NCBI RefSeq assembly: GCF_900091415.1
Contig: NZ_FMHU01000002.1
Coordinates: forward strand, 930,001-994,000
Length of the DNA stretch: 64,000 bases
From: Micromonospora inyonensis
Lineage (GTDB): Bacteria > Actinomycetota > Actinomycetes > Mycobacteriales > Micromonosporaceae
Reading direction: 5' to 3'
Position 1 is the stretch's first letter, and each line of letters opens with the position of its first letter. Below are positions 37,720-45,919 of the stretch, in pieces. The position numbers were made by a program, and so were the translations under genes. Under the pieces are notes generated by a model. That model did not search any database. It saw only the letters and a program-made list of their open reading frames with translations, and was not told the origin of the DNA.

Positions 37720-37882
37720 ACGGCCGACCGACGCCGCGCTCAGCCCGACGTCCGCCCACGTTGCTGTCACGACTGCTGTCAAAATCGCCGACCATCGATG
37801 AGGTGTCGGCAGGTGGTTAAGCGAAAGCCCAGCTCCCTGCCAAGATCGAAGCCATGACATCGCCGCAGCCGCCGTAACAACG

Positions 37883-38256
37883 CCACACGTACTATGTGAT
37901 GGCCGGCAACACGCCGGTGTTGGTACATAACGCGGGCGGCGGGGGCCTCGGCGACGACATCCGCCTCTACGGCGATTACACGGCGCGAGTGGATCAATTT
38001 AACGTGCGAGGACAGGCATCTTTTGGAGTTCACGTATACCACTGCGGCTCTGAAGTTGGCATCTATGGCAGTAACGGGTTCTTCAATAAGCATGGAGTAG
38101 ATGCCAGCAAGGTCAATGTGCCCGATCAGGTGCACAATCGACTCAAGGGGTATCGCGGTATACCAGATGCGGAAGCTTGGCCAGCTTCCTCCTGGGGCTG
38201 ACATCAAGGGTGATGCTTGGAAGCGCCCGATGATCGGAACGGGTGGTGGCTGCTGA
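37883..38256 (+). pseudogene. Orphan RHS toxin tip with partial HINT end and a frameshift
   Basis: The frame opens with the last strands of a HINT domain (HTYYVMAGNTPVLVHN), with no start or upstream RHS body, then a tip unlike the active one (LYGDYTARVDQFNVRGQAS, EVGIYGSNGFFNKHG). As written it stops at 38201. Removing one G from the G4 run at 38147-38150 continues it as GIAVYQMRKLGQLPPGADIK to a TGA at 38254 that overlaps the next ATG. The tip is a stored or displaced alternative toxin. Bases 37883-37907 are identical to 32420-32444 of the active gene. Confidence 0.75.
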
Positions 38257-38750
38257 TGCAGTTCGTGAACATCCGATCAGAGCCCGAGGGTTGGCCTTCT
38301 AATGTTCTCGATCCGGCTCCGTACCTAGAGGCTCTGCCGGAGCTCCTGCCGCAGCTCCCCGCGGGTGCACGTGCTTATGCATCGGACCCGGGCCACTACG
38401 ACTTCGCCTCGCTGCGCTGTGTTAAGGATCTTAGGATAGGGTCTATAGCTCTGCGGGAAGCTGGGCATGCGCAGATCAGCATCGATATTGATTTCAAGGC
38501 TAACGAATTCAAGCACGATGCATCTCTACTGATTCGGTATGCGGACGTGACCCGGTGGGAGATATCAGTAGGCATTCTCGGCGAGGGTGTGCGTATCTGG
38601 CCAGAGAGTCGTCGCCTAGGAGACGTACAGCTTGATGAAGTGCTGCCAGCGCCTAACGGATGCTTGCATGAGGTGCAGATGACGGGTGGAACAATAGTGG
38701 TGGCGTGCCGAGACTTGCGAGCGGAGTGGGTGCCGATCGCAAGAAATTGA
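38256..38750 (+). CDS. Immunity protein of the orphan toxin cassette
   Basis: The 164-residue cytosolic protein is less GC-rich than its surroundings, like the tip before it. It begins MQFVNIRSEPEGWPSN and contains alternating beta-type segments (HAQISIDIDFKAN, VTRWEISVGILGEGVRIW). ATG 38256 overlaps the repaired toxin stop (TGATG). An alternative TTG at 38217 has an AAGGG SD and may be used now that the toxin frame ends early. The family is unrecognised; the immunity role comes from context. Confidence 0.65.
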   Translation: MQFVNIRSEPEGWPSNVLDPAPYLEALPELLPQLPAGARAYASDPGHYDFASLRCVKDLRIGSIALREAGHAQISIDIDFKANEFKHDASLLIRYADVTRWEISVGILGEGVRIWPESRRLGDVQLDEVLPAPNGCLHEVQMTGGTIVVACRDLRAEWVPIARN

Positions 38751-38911
38751 CGTTGAACTCGCACTGGCGCTGCTTACCCAGGGTGCCTGCACGGGCGCTC
38801 ACGTCTGCCGATGCTTGTCCCGGTTGCCGTCAGGGTTGCCGTCACACACATCGCATGCATCTAAATCTAGCGATGGGAAGTCGCCGGAGTCGACTGCCCG
38901 AGGGGCGTGCG

Positions 38912-39138
38912 GTGCCGTGCCGCGTAGCGGTGCGGCGTCGATCCCCGGAACCACTCGTCCAGGTTGCATTGTGAAGGGATCGTTACGGCCACTACCTGTG
39001 GGTCGTCCCCGGCTACAGTAGTTGATCGACTCGGTAGTGGCGGGCGTGCGCGCGGGGCCGTAGGCCTGTAGCGCGTGCGCGCGGCCCCGGCTTCGGCCGG
39101 GGCCGCTCTTGAATCCTGTAGAGCAGTTTTGAGCCAGT
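38912..39138. repeat. Direct repeat copy 2, after immunity gene 2
   Basis: This matches copy 1 (33411-33628) in two blocks, with conserved ends and a more variable middle. It lies after the orphan immunity gene and cuts into the Tat-protein gene on the other side. Its position relative to the toxin-immunity cassette equals that of copy 1. Confidence 0.75.
39081..39106. terminator. Terminator hairpin in repeat copy 2
   Basis: CGGCCCCGGC and GCCGGGGCCG pair perfectly around a TTCG tetraloop, which is especially stable in RNA, followed by CTCTT. It would end the orphan cassette transcript. Confidence 0.65.
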
Positions 39139-39319
39139 CGGATCTTGGTCGAGGGCCTTGGTCCGGCCGGCTCACTGCTTCGGTGCGCGGTTGCGGCTGC
39201 TGCGGGGAGGCGGCTGTCGTGCCCGCCATCGTGGCGGCGCCGATCCATGGCGCTGCGGCGACACCGAACGTCCCTGCCGCCGCGATCTTCAACACGGCCC
39301 GCCGGTTCACTCTTTCCAC

Positions 39320-39617
39320 GAATTCTCCTTCACGTGGGTCGGGACGGAACCGGGACGACGCGGACTGCGGGCGCGGCGGCGGTGCGACACCGACCGCGAC
39401 GGCGCAGGCGGCCGCAGTCGCGTCCCCGGCGGCATCAACATGAGAATGGCATCCACAAGACCCCGCCCCGCTCGACTGCCAGCGAATTGACGTCCTGTTT
39501 CGCAGAAACTTCATCCATGTTTCGGATGCTGTCAATGCCATGTGGGTCGTTGGCATCCGTCGATGTGTGCGCGGGCTGGCGGGGTCGGCCGGCGGGCCGA
39601 GCGGCAGGATGGTGCCA
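39320..39617. other. Intergenic region with a minus-strand promoter candidate
   Basis: No gene is seen in this stretch. On the minus strand, TTGACA (39535-39530) could be a -35 box for the Tat-signal gene, with no good -10. GAAAC...GTTTC arms (39504-39522) just beside it resemble small operator palindromes of secreted-hydrolase genes. Both calls are weak. Confidence 0.35.
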
Positions 39618-40552
39618 ATGGCCATTGATCCGCTGGTGCTCGCCGACGTTCTGGACCGGTTACGTCCGGAGGTGCCGGGCCTCGAGGGGACGGGTGGGCG
39701 CCGTCGGTGCAGGGCGCGGTGGGGAAGGTCGTCGGCGTGCGCGACGGGGTCGGGTCGCCGTACGTGTTGAAGGTCTATCCCGCGACCGCCCGGCGACGAC
39801 GGGACACCGAGCTGCTGGCCCAGCGACTGCTGGGTGACGTACCGGGGATCGTGGGGCCTCGACCGGTGGGGCACGGACAGCTCGACGGAGCGGCGGGGGT
39901 CAGCTTCCTGCTCATGACCCGCCTGGACGGGGTGCGGTGGGCGGACCGCCGCGCGGATCTCGACCCGGCGCAGACGACGGCGCTGACCCGCGAGGTGGGC
40001 CGGGCGCTACGACGGCTGCACACGGTGGCCGGTCGACAGTTCGGTGACCTGCTCGACGACGGCCCGTGGTGGCCCACCGCGTGGGACCGCGTGGCGGCCC
40101 GGACCGGTGACCTGATCGCGGAGCACCTGGCTTCCGGCGGCCCGCCGCACCTGGCCGACCGGATCCGACGCTTCGTCGAGCGCCACCGGCCGGCAATGGC
40201 CTCATGCCCGGGGCCGGTGCTGTGCCACAACGACTTCATCGACAGCAACCTGCTGGTCCCGGCCACCGGCGAGCCCCTGCTCTGCGGAGCCGTCGACCTG
40301 GAACGCGCGTCCTGGAACGACCCGCTGAGCGACCTGGCCCAGACCCGGCTGCACGTACGCCAGCACCGACCCGCCGACACCACCGTCCTGGTCGAGGGGT
40401 ACGGCGTCGACGGCCCTGACGAGCACCGGCGGCTGGATGTCCACGAGGTACTACACGCGCTGGCGGAGCGGAACTGGGTCGCCTACGACCGTCCCGCCGG
40501 CTGGCGGGAGTCGATCGCCGCCCTCGACGACCTTCTGACCGACCGCACCTGA
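39618..40552 (+). pseudogene. Aminoglycoside-phosphotransferase-like kinase with a frameshift
   Basis: The N-terminus (MAIDPLVLADVLDRLRPEVP) lies in one frame. From about 39698 the homology continues in another, with KVVGVRDG and YVLKVYP, the kinase Lys strand. One G missing from the run at 39696-39698 would join them. The C-terminal part has the APH catalytic loop CHNDFIDSNLL and the metal site AVDLERASWNDP. The repaired length is about 311 residues. GTG 39707 could start a shorter protein lacking the first strands. Substrate unknown; small-molecule kinases of this type are not necessarily resistance genes. Its stop directly abuts the convergent murL stop. Confidence 0.65.
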
Positions 40553-41902
40553 TCAGGTGAGCGCGTCCAGGGCCTTGGCGTACGCCGGGGGGACGAAGTT
40601 CGGCCCGCCCGGGGTGAACACGTCGGAGTCCGCCGCCGCCGACCAGGCGGTCTCCGGGACCGCCTCGACCAGAGCGCGGACCACCGGCGCGTCCCGCCAC
40701 TGCTCCTGCTCGGCCAGCAGGCTCAACGCCACCACCGACTCCTCGACCTCGCCGACGCACTCGAACGGCTTGTGCCCGTCCACGCCGAGCAGTTCCCGGT
40801 AGCCGGGGATCTGCGTGTCGTCGGCGAGCAGGTCGCCGCCGAAGATGTGGGTGATCCGCTCCCGGGGCACGAACGGGGCGAGAGCGAGGAAGACGAACCG
40901 GCACTTCGGGCAGTTCCGGCACCAGCGGGCGCTCGGGTCGTGCAGTTTGAACGCGGCGTTGCAGCTGGTCACCACGTCGTCGTACCGGGTGAAGGCGGCG
41001 AAGAGCCGGGCGATGTGCAGCTCCGACAGGGAGCGCAGCAGCGAGAAGTACGGCTCGGTGAGCCCGGCGTGCTCGGCGAGCGCGGCGCGGAGCAGCCCCT
41101 CCGCCTCGACGCCCTTGGACCACTGGTGGTTGATCTCGTGACCGTTCCAGACCAGGTTCGGGTCGGACGCGGAGCGCTCGTTCGACATCACCACCGGCCC
41201 GAGTCCGTGCAGGACGGCGGTGGCGACGGCGATCAGCGAGTTGATCGCGGTAACCGGGATGTGGCCGTTGAGCCCGCCCGCCTTGTTCAGCGCGAACAGC
41301 GCCGGATCGAGCCGCCGCCGGGCGGCCACCGGGGCCAGGCCGGACGCCGCGTTCACCGCGTCGATCACGTGGTTCGGGTTGACCGAGAAGGGCACCGGGT
41401 CCATGCCGGCCCGGCGCAGCGCCTCCAGGCTGACGATGGAGTCCTTGCCGCCGCCGACCGCCGAGAGGGGACGCCGGTCGGTGGTGTCCACCGTGGCCAC
41501 CGGGGGCACCGAGCCGGTCGGGATCTCCGGGGCCAGCTCCAGCACGTACGGCAGCTGGTTGCGGTAGGCGTACTCGGCGAGGCCCTTGGTGTAGACGGCG
41601 GTGAGCAGCGCGGCGGCGGCCGGGCCGAGCGGCGCGGGCGCGACCAGGCGGGGCGGGGCGGCGGCCTTGTAGTAGCTCACCCCGGCGGCCAGGTGCAGCA
41701 GGTCGAGCACCCGGTCGAGGGTGGCGAGGGTGGCCTGCGACGGCGGCTCGGGCGGCGGCGGGAGGGTGATCACCTCGGTGAAGCGCAGCTCGCCGTCCGG
41801 GCCGGTCAGCGCGTAGTCCAGCCGTACCTCGCCGGTGGCCGGGTCGATCGAGCGGGACGGGAAGGTGAAGGCGTCCATCCGCCGGAGCTGTTCGTTGGGC
41901 AC
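40553..41902 (-). CDS. murL: UDP-MurNAc-L-Ala-L-Glu epimerase MurL
   Basis: MurL converts the terminal L-Glu of UDP-MurNAc-L-Ala-L-Glu to D-Glu, using ATP and Mg2+; it was first shown in Xanthomonas oryzae. The 449-residue protein contains the PP-loop-like SAVGGGKDSIVSLEALRRAG, SVNPNHVIDAV, HEINHQWSKG and the CRNCPKC cluster. I favour GTG 41902 because TAGTAT lies five bases upstream, suggesting a leaderless transcript; ATG 41878 is an alternative. It is divergent from murD2, its pathway partner. Confidence 0.88.
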   Translation of the reverse strand: MPNEQLRRMDAFTFPSRSIDPATGEVRLDYALTGPDGELRFTEVITLPPPPEPPSQATLATLDRVLDLLHLAAGVSYYKAAAPPRLVAPAPLGPAAAALLTAVYTKGLAEYAYRNQLPYVLELAPEIPTGSVPPVATVDTTDRRPLSAVGGGKDSIVSLEALRRAGMDPVPFSVNPNHVIDAVNAASGLAPVAARRRLDPALFALNKAGGLNGHIPVTAINSLIAVATAVLHGLGPVVMSNERSASDPNLVWNGHEINHQWSKGVEAEGLLRAALAEHAGLTEPYFSLLRSLSELHIARLFAAFTRYDDVVTSCNAAFKLHDPSARWCRNCPKCRFVFLALAPFVPRERITHIFGGDLLADDTQIPGYRELLGVDGHKPFECVGEVEESVVALSLLAEQEQWRDAPVVRALVEAVPETAWSAAADSDVFTPGGPNFVPPAYAKALDALT

Positions 41903-41956
41903 ACGCCATACTAGGCCGTGACAAATGAGCCCGTACCCGGCTGGAGGAGATCCCCT
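41903..41956. promoter_or_regulatory. Divergent murL/murD2 control region
   Basis: On the minus strand TAGTAT (41913-41908) is a -10 box placed for leaderless murL translation. On the plus strand GGAGGAG (41943-41949) is a strong SD for GTG 41957. The two genes therefore share a 54-base region, which should keep their expression linked. Confidence 0.55.
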
Positions 41957-43300
41957 GTGCGCCTGTCTGACCTGCGCGGACGTTCCGTCGCCGTCTGGGG
42001 CACCGGCCGGGAGGGCCGGGCGGCGGTGACCGCCGTCGCCGCCCACGGCCCGGCGGAGCTGGTCGCGGTCGACGACAGCGCGAACTTCCTCTCGCTGGAC
42101 TGGTCCGGGCCGCTGGCCGAGGCCGCGCCGCTGGTCACCGGGGAGGAGGGCTTCGCCCGGCTGGCCGCCGCCGACGTGGTGGTCCGCTCGCCGGGTGTGC
42201 CACAGACCCACCCGTGGCTGGTCGAGCTGCGCCGCCGGGGGGTGACCGTCACCGGCGGCAGCGCGCTCTGGATGGCCGACCACGCCGCGCGCACCGTCGG
42301 GGTCACCGGCAGCAAGGGCAAGAGCACCACCTCCAGTCTGATCAGCCACCTGCTGACCGCGCTCGGCCGGCCGAACGTCTTCGGCGGCAACATCGGGGTG
42401 CCCCTGCTCGACCTGCCCGAGGCCGAGCTGTACGTGCTGGAGCTGTCCAGCTACCAGTGCAGCGACCTGACCGACTCGCCCCGGGTCGCGGTGGTCACCG
42501 CCCTGTTCCCCGAACACCTCGACGCGCACGGCGGCGAGCGGGAGTACTACCGGGACAAGCTCAACCTGCTCGCCCACGGCCCGGAGACGGTGGTGGTCAA
42601 CGGCACCGACGAGCGGCTCGCCGCCGAGCTGGGCGACCGTCCGGCGGTGCGCGCCGGCCGTCCCGACGGCTTCCACGTCGCCCCCGGTCCGGACGGCACG
42701 CCGTGGTTCCACGCCGCCGACCGTCCGCTCTTCGGCCGTACGACGCTGCCGCTGGTCGGGCGGCACAACGAGGGCAACCTGTGCGTGGCCCTGGCGGTGC
42801 TCGACGCGCTCGGCGTGGACGTGCCGGCCCGGTCCGACGAGGTCGCGGCGGCGGTCGCCGCGTTCCGGGGACTCGCGCACCGGCTCACCGAGATCGCCGA
42901 CCCGTCGGGGCTGACCTTCGTCGACGACACCCTCGCCACCAGCCCGTACGCGGCGATGCACGCGATCGACGCGTACGAGGCCCGCCCGTTGACCGTAATC
43001 GTCGGCGGCACCGACCGGGGACTGGACTACACCCCGCTGCGGGAGCACCTGGCCGAGCGGGAGATCACCGTGATCGGCATTCCCGACAGCGGTCCCCGGA
43101 TCGTCGAGGCCCTGGCCGGGCTGCCCCGGGTGCGTACCGAACTCGCCGACGACCTGGTCGCGGCGGTCCGGCTGGCCCGCAAGCTCACCCCCGCCGACGG
43201 GGTGGTGCTGCTGTCCCCGGCCGCGCCCAGCTATGGCCGGTTCCGTAACTTCGAACACCGCTCCGAGGTCTTCGCGGAGGCCGTCCGAGACACCGCCTGA
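41957..43300 (+). CDS. murD2: UDP-MurNAc-L-Ala--L-Glu ligase MurD2
   Basis: This Mur ligase adds glutamate to UDP-MurNAc-L-Ala in the cytosol. The 447-residue protein has the ATP loop VTGSKGKSTTSSLISHLL, the carbamylated-Lys region VTALFPEHLDAHGG, and the C-terminal domain motif TFVDDTLATSPYAAMHAI. Assignment as MurD2 (L-Glu specific) rather than classical MurD rests on its pairing with MurL. GTG 41957 is supported by GGAGGAG; a GTG at 41918 would add 13 residues. Confidence 0.87.
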   Translation: MRLSDLRGRSVAVWGTGREGRAAVTAVAAHGPAELVAVDDSANFLSLDWSGPLAEAAPLVTGEEGFARLAAADVVVRSPGVPQTHPWLVELRRRGVTVTGGSALWMADHAARTVGVTGSKGKSTTSSLISHLLTALGRPNVFGGNIGVPLLDLPEAELYVLELSSYQCSDLTDSPRVAVVTALFPEHLDAHGGEREYYRDKLNLLAHGPETVVVNGTDERLAAELGDRPAVRAGRPDGFHVAPGPDGTPWFHAADRPLFGRTTLPLVGRHNEGNLCVALAVLDALGVDVPARSDEVAAAVAAFRGLAHRLTEIADPSGLTFVDDTLATSPYAAMHAIDAYEARPLTVIVGGTDRGLDYTPLREHLAEREITVIGIPDSGPRIVEALAGLPRVRTELADDLVAAVRLARKLTPADGVVLLSPAAPSYGRFRNFEHRSEVFAEAVRDTA

Positions 43301-43379
43301 CCTGCCCTTTCCGCCCTCCGGCATGATGGGCGCGGTCGGGCGCCGGGAGACCTGGCGGTTCCGGCGGGAGGGGGACGGT

Positions 43380-44159
43380 GTGGGCGTCGCGGTGGTCGAC
43401 CAGGACTGGCCGAAGGCCCGGCGGGCGGTGCTGGCCGACGCGGCCGGGGTCGGGGTGGCGGTCGGTGCGCTGGGGCTGTCGTTCGGGGCCCTGGCCGTGG
43501 TGTCCGGGTTCTCGGTGTGGCAGGCGTGCGCGCTGTCGTTGTTGATGTTCTCCGGGGCGTCGCAGTTCGCGGTGATCGGTGTGCTGGCGGCCGGCGGAGG
43601 AGCGTTCACCGGCGCGGCCACGGCCACCCTGCTGGGCGTGCGCAACGCGCTGTACGGGCTGAACCTCTCGTCGCTGCTGCGGGTACGCGGCCTGCGCCGG
43701 CTGTTCGGGGCGCAACTCGTCATCGACGAGAGTTCGGCGATGGCGCTGGCCCGCGACGAGCCCCGGCAGGCCCGGCTGGCGTTCTGGGCCACCGGCGTCT
43801 CGGTCTTCGTGCTCTGGAACCTGGCCACCCTGGCCGGTGCGTTCGGTGCGCAGGTCCTGCCCGACCCGGAGGCGCTCGGGCTCGACGTGGCCGCTCCGGC
43901 GGCGTTCCTCGCCCTGCTGATGCCCCGGTTGCGCGACCGGCGGCTGTGGGCGGTCGCCGTCGCCGCCGCGGCGACGGCGCTGCTCACCGTTCCGGTGCTG
44001 CCCGCGGGTCTTCCGGTCCTGGCGGCCGGACTGGTCGCGGTGGTCGTGGCCCTGCGCGGCCGGCGGGACCGGCCTGACGCTGCCACCCGCCGCGCGGATT
44101 CGCGCGAGAGTGCCGAGGTTGCACCGGTACCGGGCGCGGGTCGCGGTGGTGACCGCTGA
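43380..44159 (+). CDS. azlC: AzlC-family branched-chain amino acid exporter subunit
   Basis: The protein is a polytopic membrane protein of about 259 residues with the AzlC signature GLSFGALAVVSGFSVWQAC and LLMFSGASQFAVIGVLAAGG. With AzlD it forms a two-subunit exporter of branched-chain amino acids (related to YgaZH). GTG 43380 has a GGGAGGGGG SD; ATG 43323 or 43326 are possible. The stop overlaps the azlD ATG. A charged C-terminal tail follows the last helix. Confidence 0.87.
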   Translation: MGVAVVDQDWPKARRAVLADAAGVGVAVGALGLSFGALAVVSGFSVWQACALSLLMFSGASQFAVIGVLAAGGGAFTGAATATLLGVRNALYGLNLSSLLRVRGLRRLFGAQLVIDESSAMALARDEPRQARLAFWATGVSVFVLWNLATLAGAFGAQVLPDPEALGLDVAAPAAFLALLMPRLRDRRLWAVAVAAAATALLTVPVLPAGLPVLAAGLVAVVVALRGRRDRPDAATRRADSRESAEVAPVPGAGRGGDR

Positions 44160-44458
44160 TGTGGACCGCGATCCTGCTCGGCACCCTCGGGGTCTACCTG
44201 CTCAAACTCGCCGGCCTCGCCGTCCCGCGGTCGGTGCTGGAGAAGCCGCAGGTGGAGGAGGCCTCCGCCGTGCTCCCGGTGGCGCTGCTCGCCGCCCTCG
44301 TCGCCGTGCAGACCTTCGCCACCGGAGGGCACCTGGTGCTGGACGCGCGGGCGGCCGGCTTCGCGGTCGCCCTGGTGGCCGTGCTGCTGCGCGCGCCCTT
44401 CCTGCTGGTGGTCGCGCTCGGCGCGGGCACCGCCGCGCTGCTGCGCCTGCTCACCTGA
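44159..44458 (+). CDS. azlD: AzlD-family small exporter subunit
   Basis: The 99-residue protein has three to four helices (ILLGTLGVYLLKLAGLAV, VLPVALLAALVAVQTF, AGFAVALVAVLLRAPFLLVV) and matches the AzlD layout. Its ATG overlaps the azlC stop (TGATG), as usual for this complex. Confidence 0.87.
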   Translation: MWTAILLGTLGVYLLKLAGLAVPRSVLEKPQVEEASAVLPVALLAALVAVQTFATGGHLVLDARAAGFAVALVAVLLRAPFLLVVALGAGTAALLRLLT

Positions 44459-44475
44459 GCCGGTGGACGCCGACC

Positions 44476-44970
44476 TCAGGGTCGGGCGGGCGTGGCGGCC
44501 GGGGTGAACTCGGCGACGACCTCGTCGCCCTCGGCCGCGTCGGTGGGCGTGAAGCCCGCCGACTCGTAGAGCCGTCGCGCGGCGGTGTTCTCCGGGTGGT
44601 ACGACAGCCGGATCACCCGGCACTCCGGCTGCGCGGCCAGCCAGGCCGTGACGGTCCGCAGGACGGCACGCCCGAGTCCCCGGCCCTGCTCGGCCGCGTC
44701 GATCAGCATGCCACCGAGCCAGTACGCACCGTCCTCGTCGTCCACGCCCCACATGACGTGCCCGACCACCGTGTCGTCGGCACAGACCGCCAACGAGGTC
44801 CAGACGTTCTCGCGCGTGGACAGCAGCAGGTAGCGGGCCGCCAGGGCGGCGACGTAGGCACGTTGGTCGTCCCGGGGCGCGATGTCGGCGACGGCGCGCC
44901 AGTTCTCGTCGTCGACGTCGCGCAGCGTGACGCGTCGTCCGGTCCGGTCGTGGAGCCCGTGGTCGATCAC
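44476..44970 (-). CDS. GNAT-family N-acetyltransferase
   Basis: The 164-residue protein has the acetyl-CoA loop EQGRGLGRAVL, the preceding strand WLGGMLIDAA, and the C-terminal signature NTAARRLYESAGF. The N-terminal part (VTLRDVDDENWRAVADI) resembles BltD/SpeG-like polyamine acetyltransferases, but the substrate is not certain. It is convergent with azlD and stands alone. Confidence 0.85.
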   Translation of the reverse strand: MIDHGLHDRTGRRVTLRDVDDENWRAVADIAPRDDQRAYVAALAARYLLLSTRENVWTSLAVCADDTVVGHVMWGVDDEDGAYWLGGMLIDAAEQGRGLGRAVLRTVTAWLAAQPECRVIRLSYHPENTAARRLYESAGFTPTDAAEGDEVVAEFTPAATPARP

Positions 44971-45049
44971 CGGCCGATGTTAGGCCCGGCCGGTCGTCGC
45001 CCGCGAGCCCTATTCCGCCTGCCACGCGGCCGGCCGGCACGGGGACGTC

Positions 45050-45907
45050 TCACCGGCCCGGCACCTGCCCGACGGGTGGTTGCCGCCGACGGTCGGCGGC
45101 GGCCCGGTCCGGCGGCGGCGGCCACTCCTGGCCCAACCCCAGGTCCACCACGTCGCGCAGGCCGGGGACGGCGGGCGGCACCGGGGCGTCGAAGGTGAGG
45201 AACCAGGACTCGACGTGGTCGTCCAGCACCCCGACCATCGCCGGCAGGAACGCGGTGACCAACGGCCGGGAACCGACGCCGAGGTCGCGCAGTACGCGGG
45301 CGCGCGGATGATCGCCGAGGGTCAGCCGGCCGCCCCGCCGAAGCCCGACCCGGCCCGCGAGCCGGATCCGGGACCTGACGAGCAGGCCGCGGAAAGAGCC
45401 GTAGCCGACCGTCCGGAACCGGACCGGCAGCGGCGTACGCGCCGGGCGGGGCGCGTCGATCCGCAGCACCATCCGCCCGTCCAGGTCGTACTGGCTGCTC
45501 ACCGTGTCGGCGTCGACGAGGAAGTCGAGGCTGGCCCGTCGCTTGGGCATGCCCCAGATGCCCAGGCCGCCCTTGACCGAGATCTCCGTGCTCACCGGCA
45601 GGTCGTGGATGTAGACACCGAGACCGGTCAGGCCGCGTCGGCAGGGCACGCCGACGCAGAGTTCGATGTACCGGCCGATGTCGGTGTCCTGGTAGTCGAC
45701 CACGGTGACGAGCAGCAGCGCGTGCCGGCCGATCCGCAGTGGACGCAGCTCCCGGCCGGGCAGCAGCTTCCGGACCGCGTCGGCGTCGGCCCGGAACAGC
45801 GCGGTCAGCGACGGGCTGCTCCCGGTGGCCACCGGCATCCGGAACGGGATCCCGTCGACGTTCGCGTACCGGCCGCGCAGCCGGCGTTCCCGGCGGGAGA
45901 ACGACAT
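45050..45907 (-). CDS. Acetoacetate decarboxylase-family protein
   Basis: The 285-residue protein shows the family beta-cone layout: RMPVATGSSPSLTALF, VTVVDYQDTDIGRYIELCVG and GIWGMPKRRASLDF, whose Lys is in the place of the Schiff-base Lys. Related actinobacterial proteins without proven decarboxylase activity accompany oxidases of steroid- or polyketide-like substrates. It follows the alpha/beta hydrolase gene by 12 bases and is cotranscribed with it. The Arg/Pro-rich tail is variable. Confidence 0.78.
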   Translation of the reverse strand: MSFSRRERRLRGRYANVDGIPFRMPVATGSSPSLTALFRADADAVRKLLPGRELRPLRIGRHALLLVTVVDYQDTDIGRYIELCVGVPCRRGLTGLGVYIHDLPVSTEISVKGGLGIWGMPKRRASLDFLVDADTVSSQYDLDGRMVLRIDAPRPARTPLPVRFRTVGYGSFRGLLVRSRIRLAGRVGLRRGGRLTLGDHPRARVLRDLGVGSRPLVTAFLPAMVGVLDDHVESWFLTFDAPVPPAVPGLRDVVDLGLGQEWPPPPDRAAADRRRQPPVGQVPGR

Positions 45908-45919
45908 CGTGCCTCCTTG

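Larger units (their letters stand above)
38867..39319 (-). pseudogene. Truncated Tat-secreted protein fused to repeat sequence
   Basis: GTG 39319 has a strong SD (AAGGAG) and encodes a twin-arginine signal peptide (NRRAVLKIAAAGTFGVAAAP), then about 30 residues, before the sequence enters direct repeat copy 2 read antisense near 39138. The frame stays open through the repeat to 38867. The mature enzyme is therefore missing. Tat signals of this wording are common on actinobacterial secreted hydrolases, but nothing remains to identify the original. Confidence 0.55.

Noticed and set aside
37720..37882. Possible attachment site between the XRE gene and the orphan cassette
   Set aside because: No direct repeat partner near int or tRNA 3' end could be identified by eye.
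40553..45040. A 1495-residue minus-strand frame ending in murL
   Set aside because: Only the last part is MurL; the rest is antisense to murD2, azlC and azlD, with no protein-like features.
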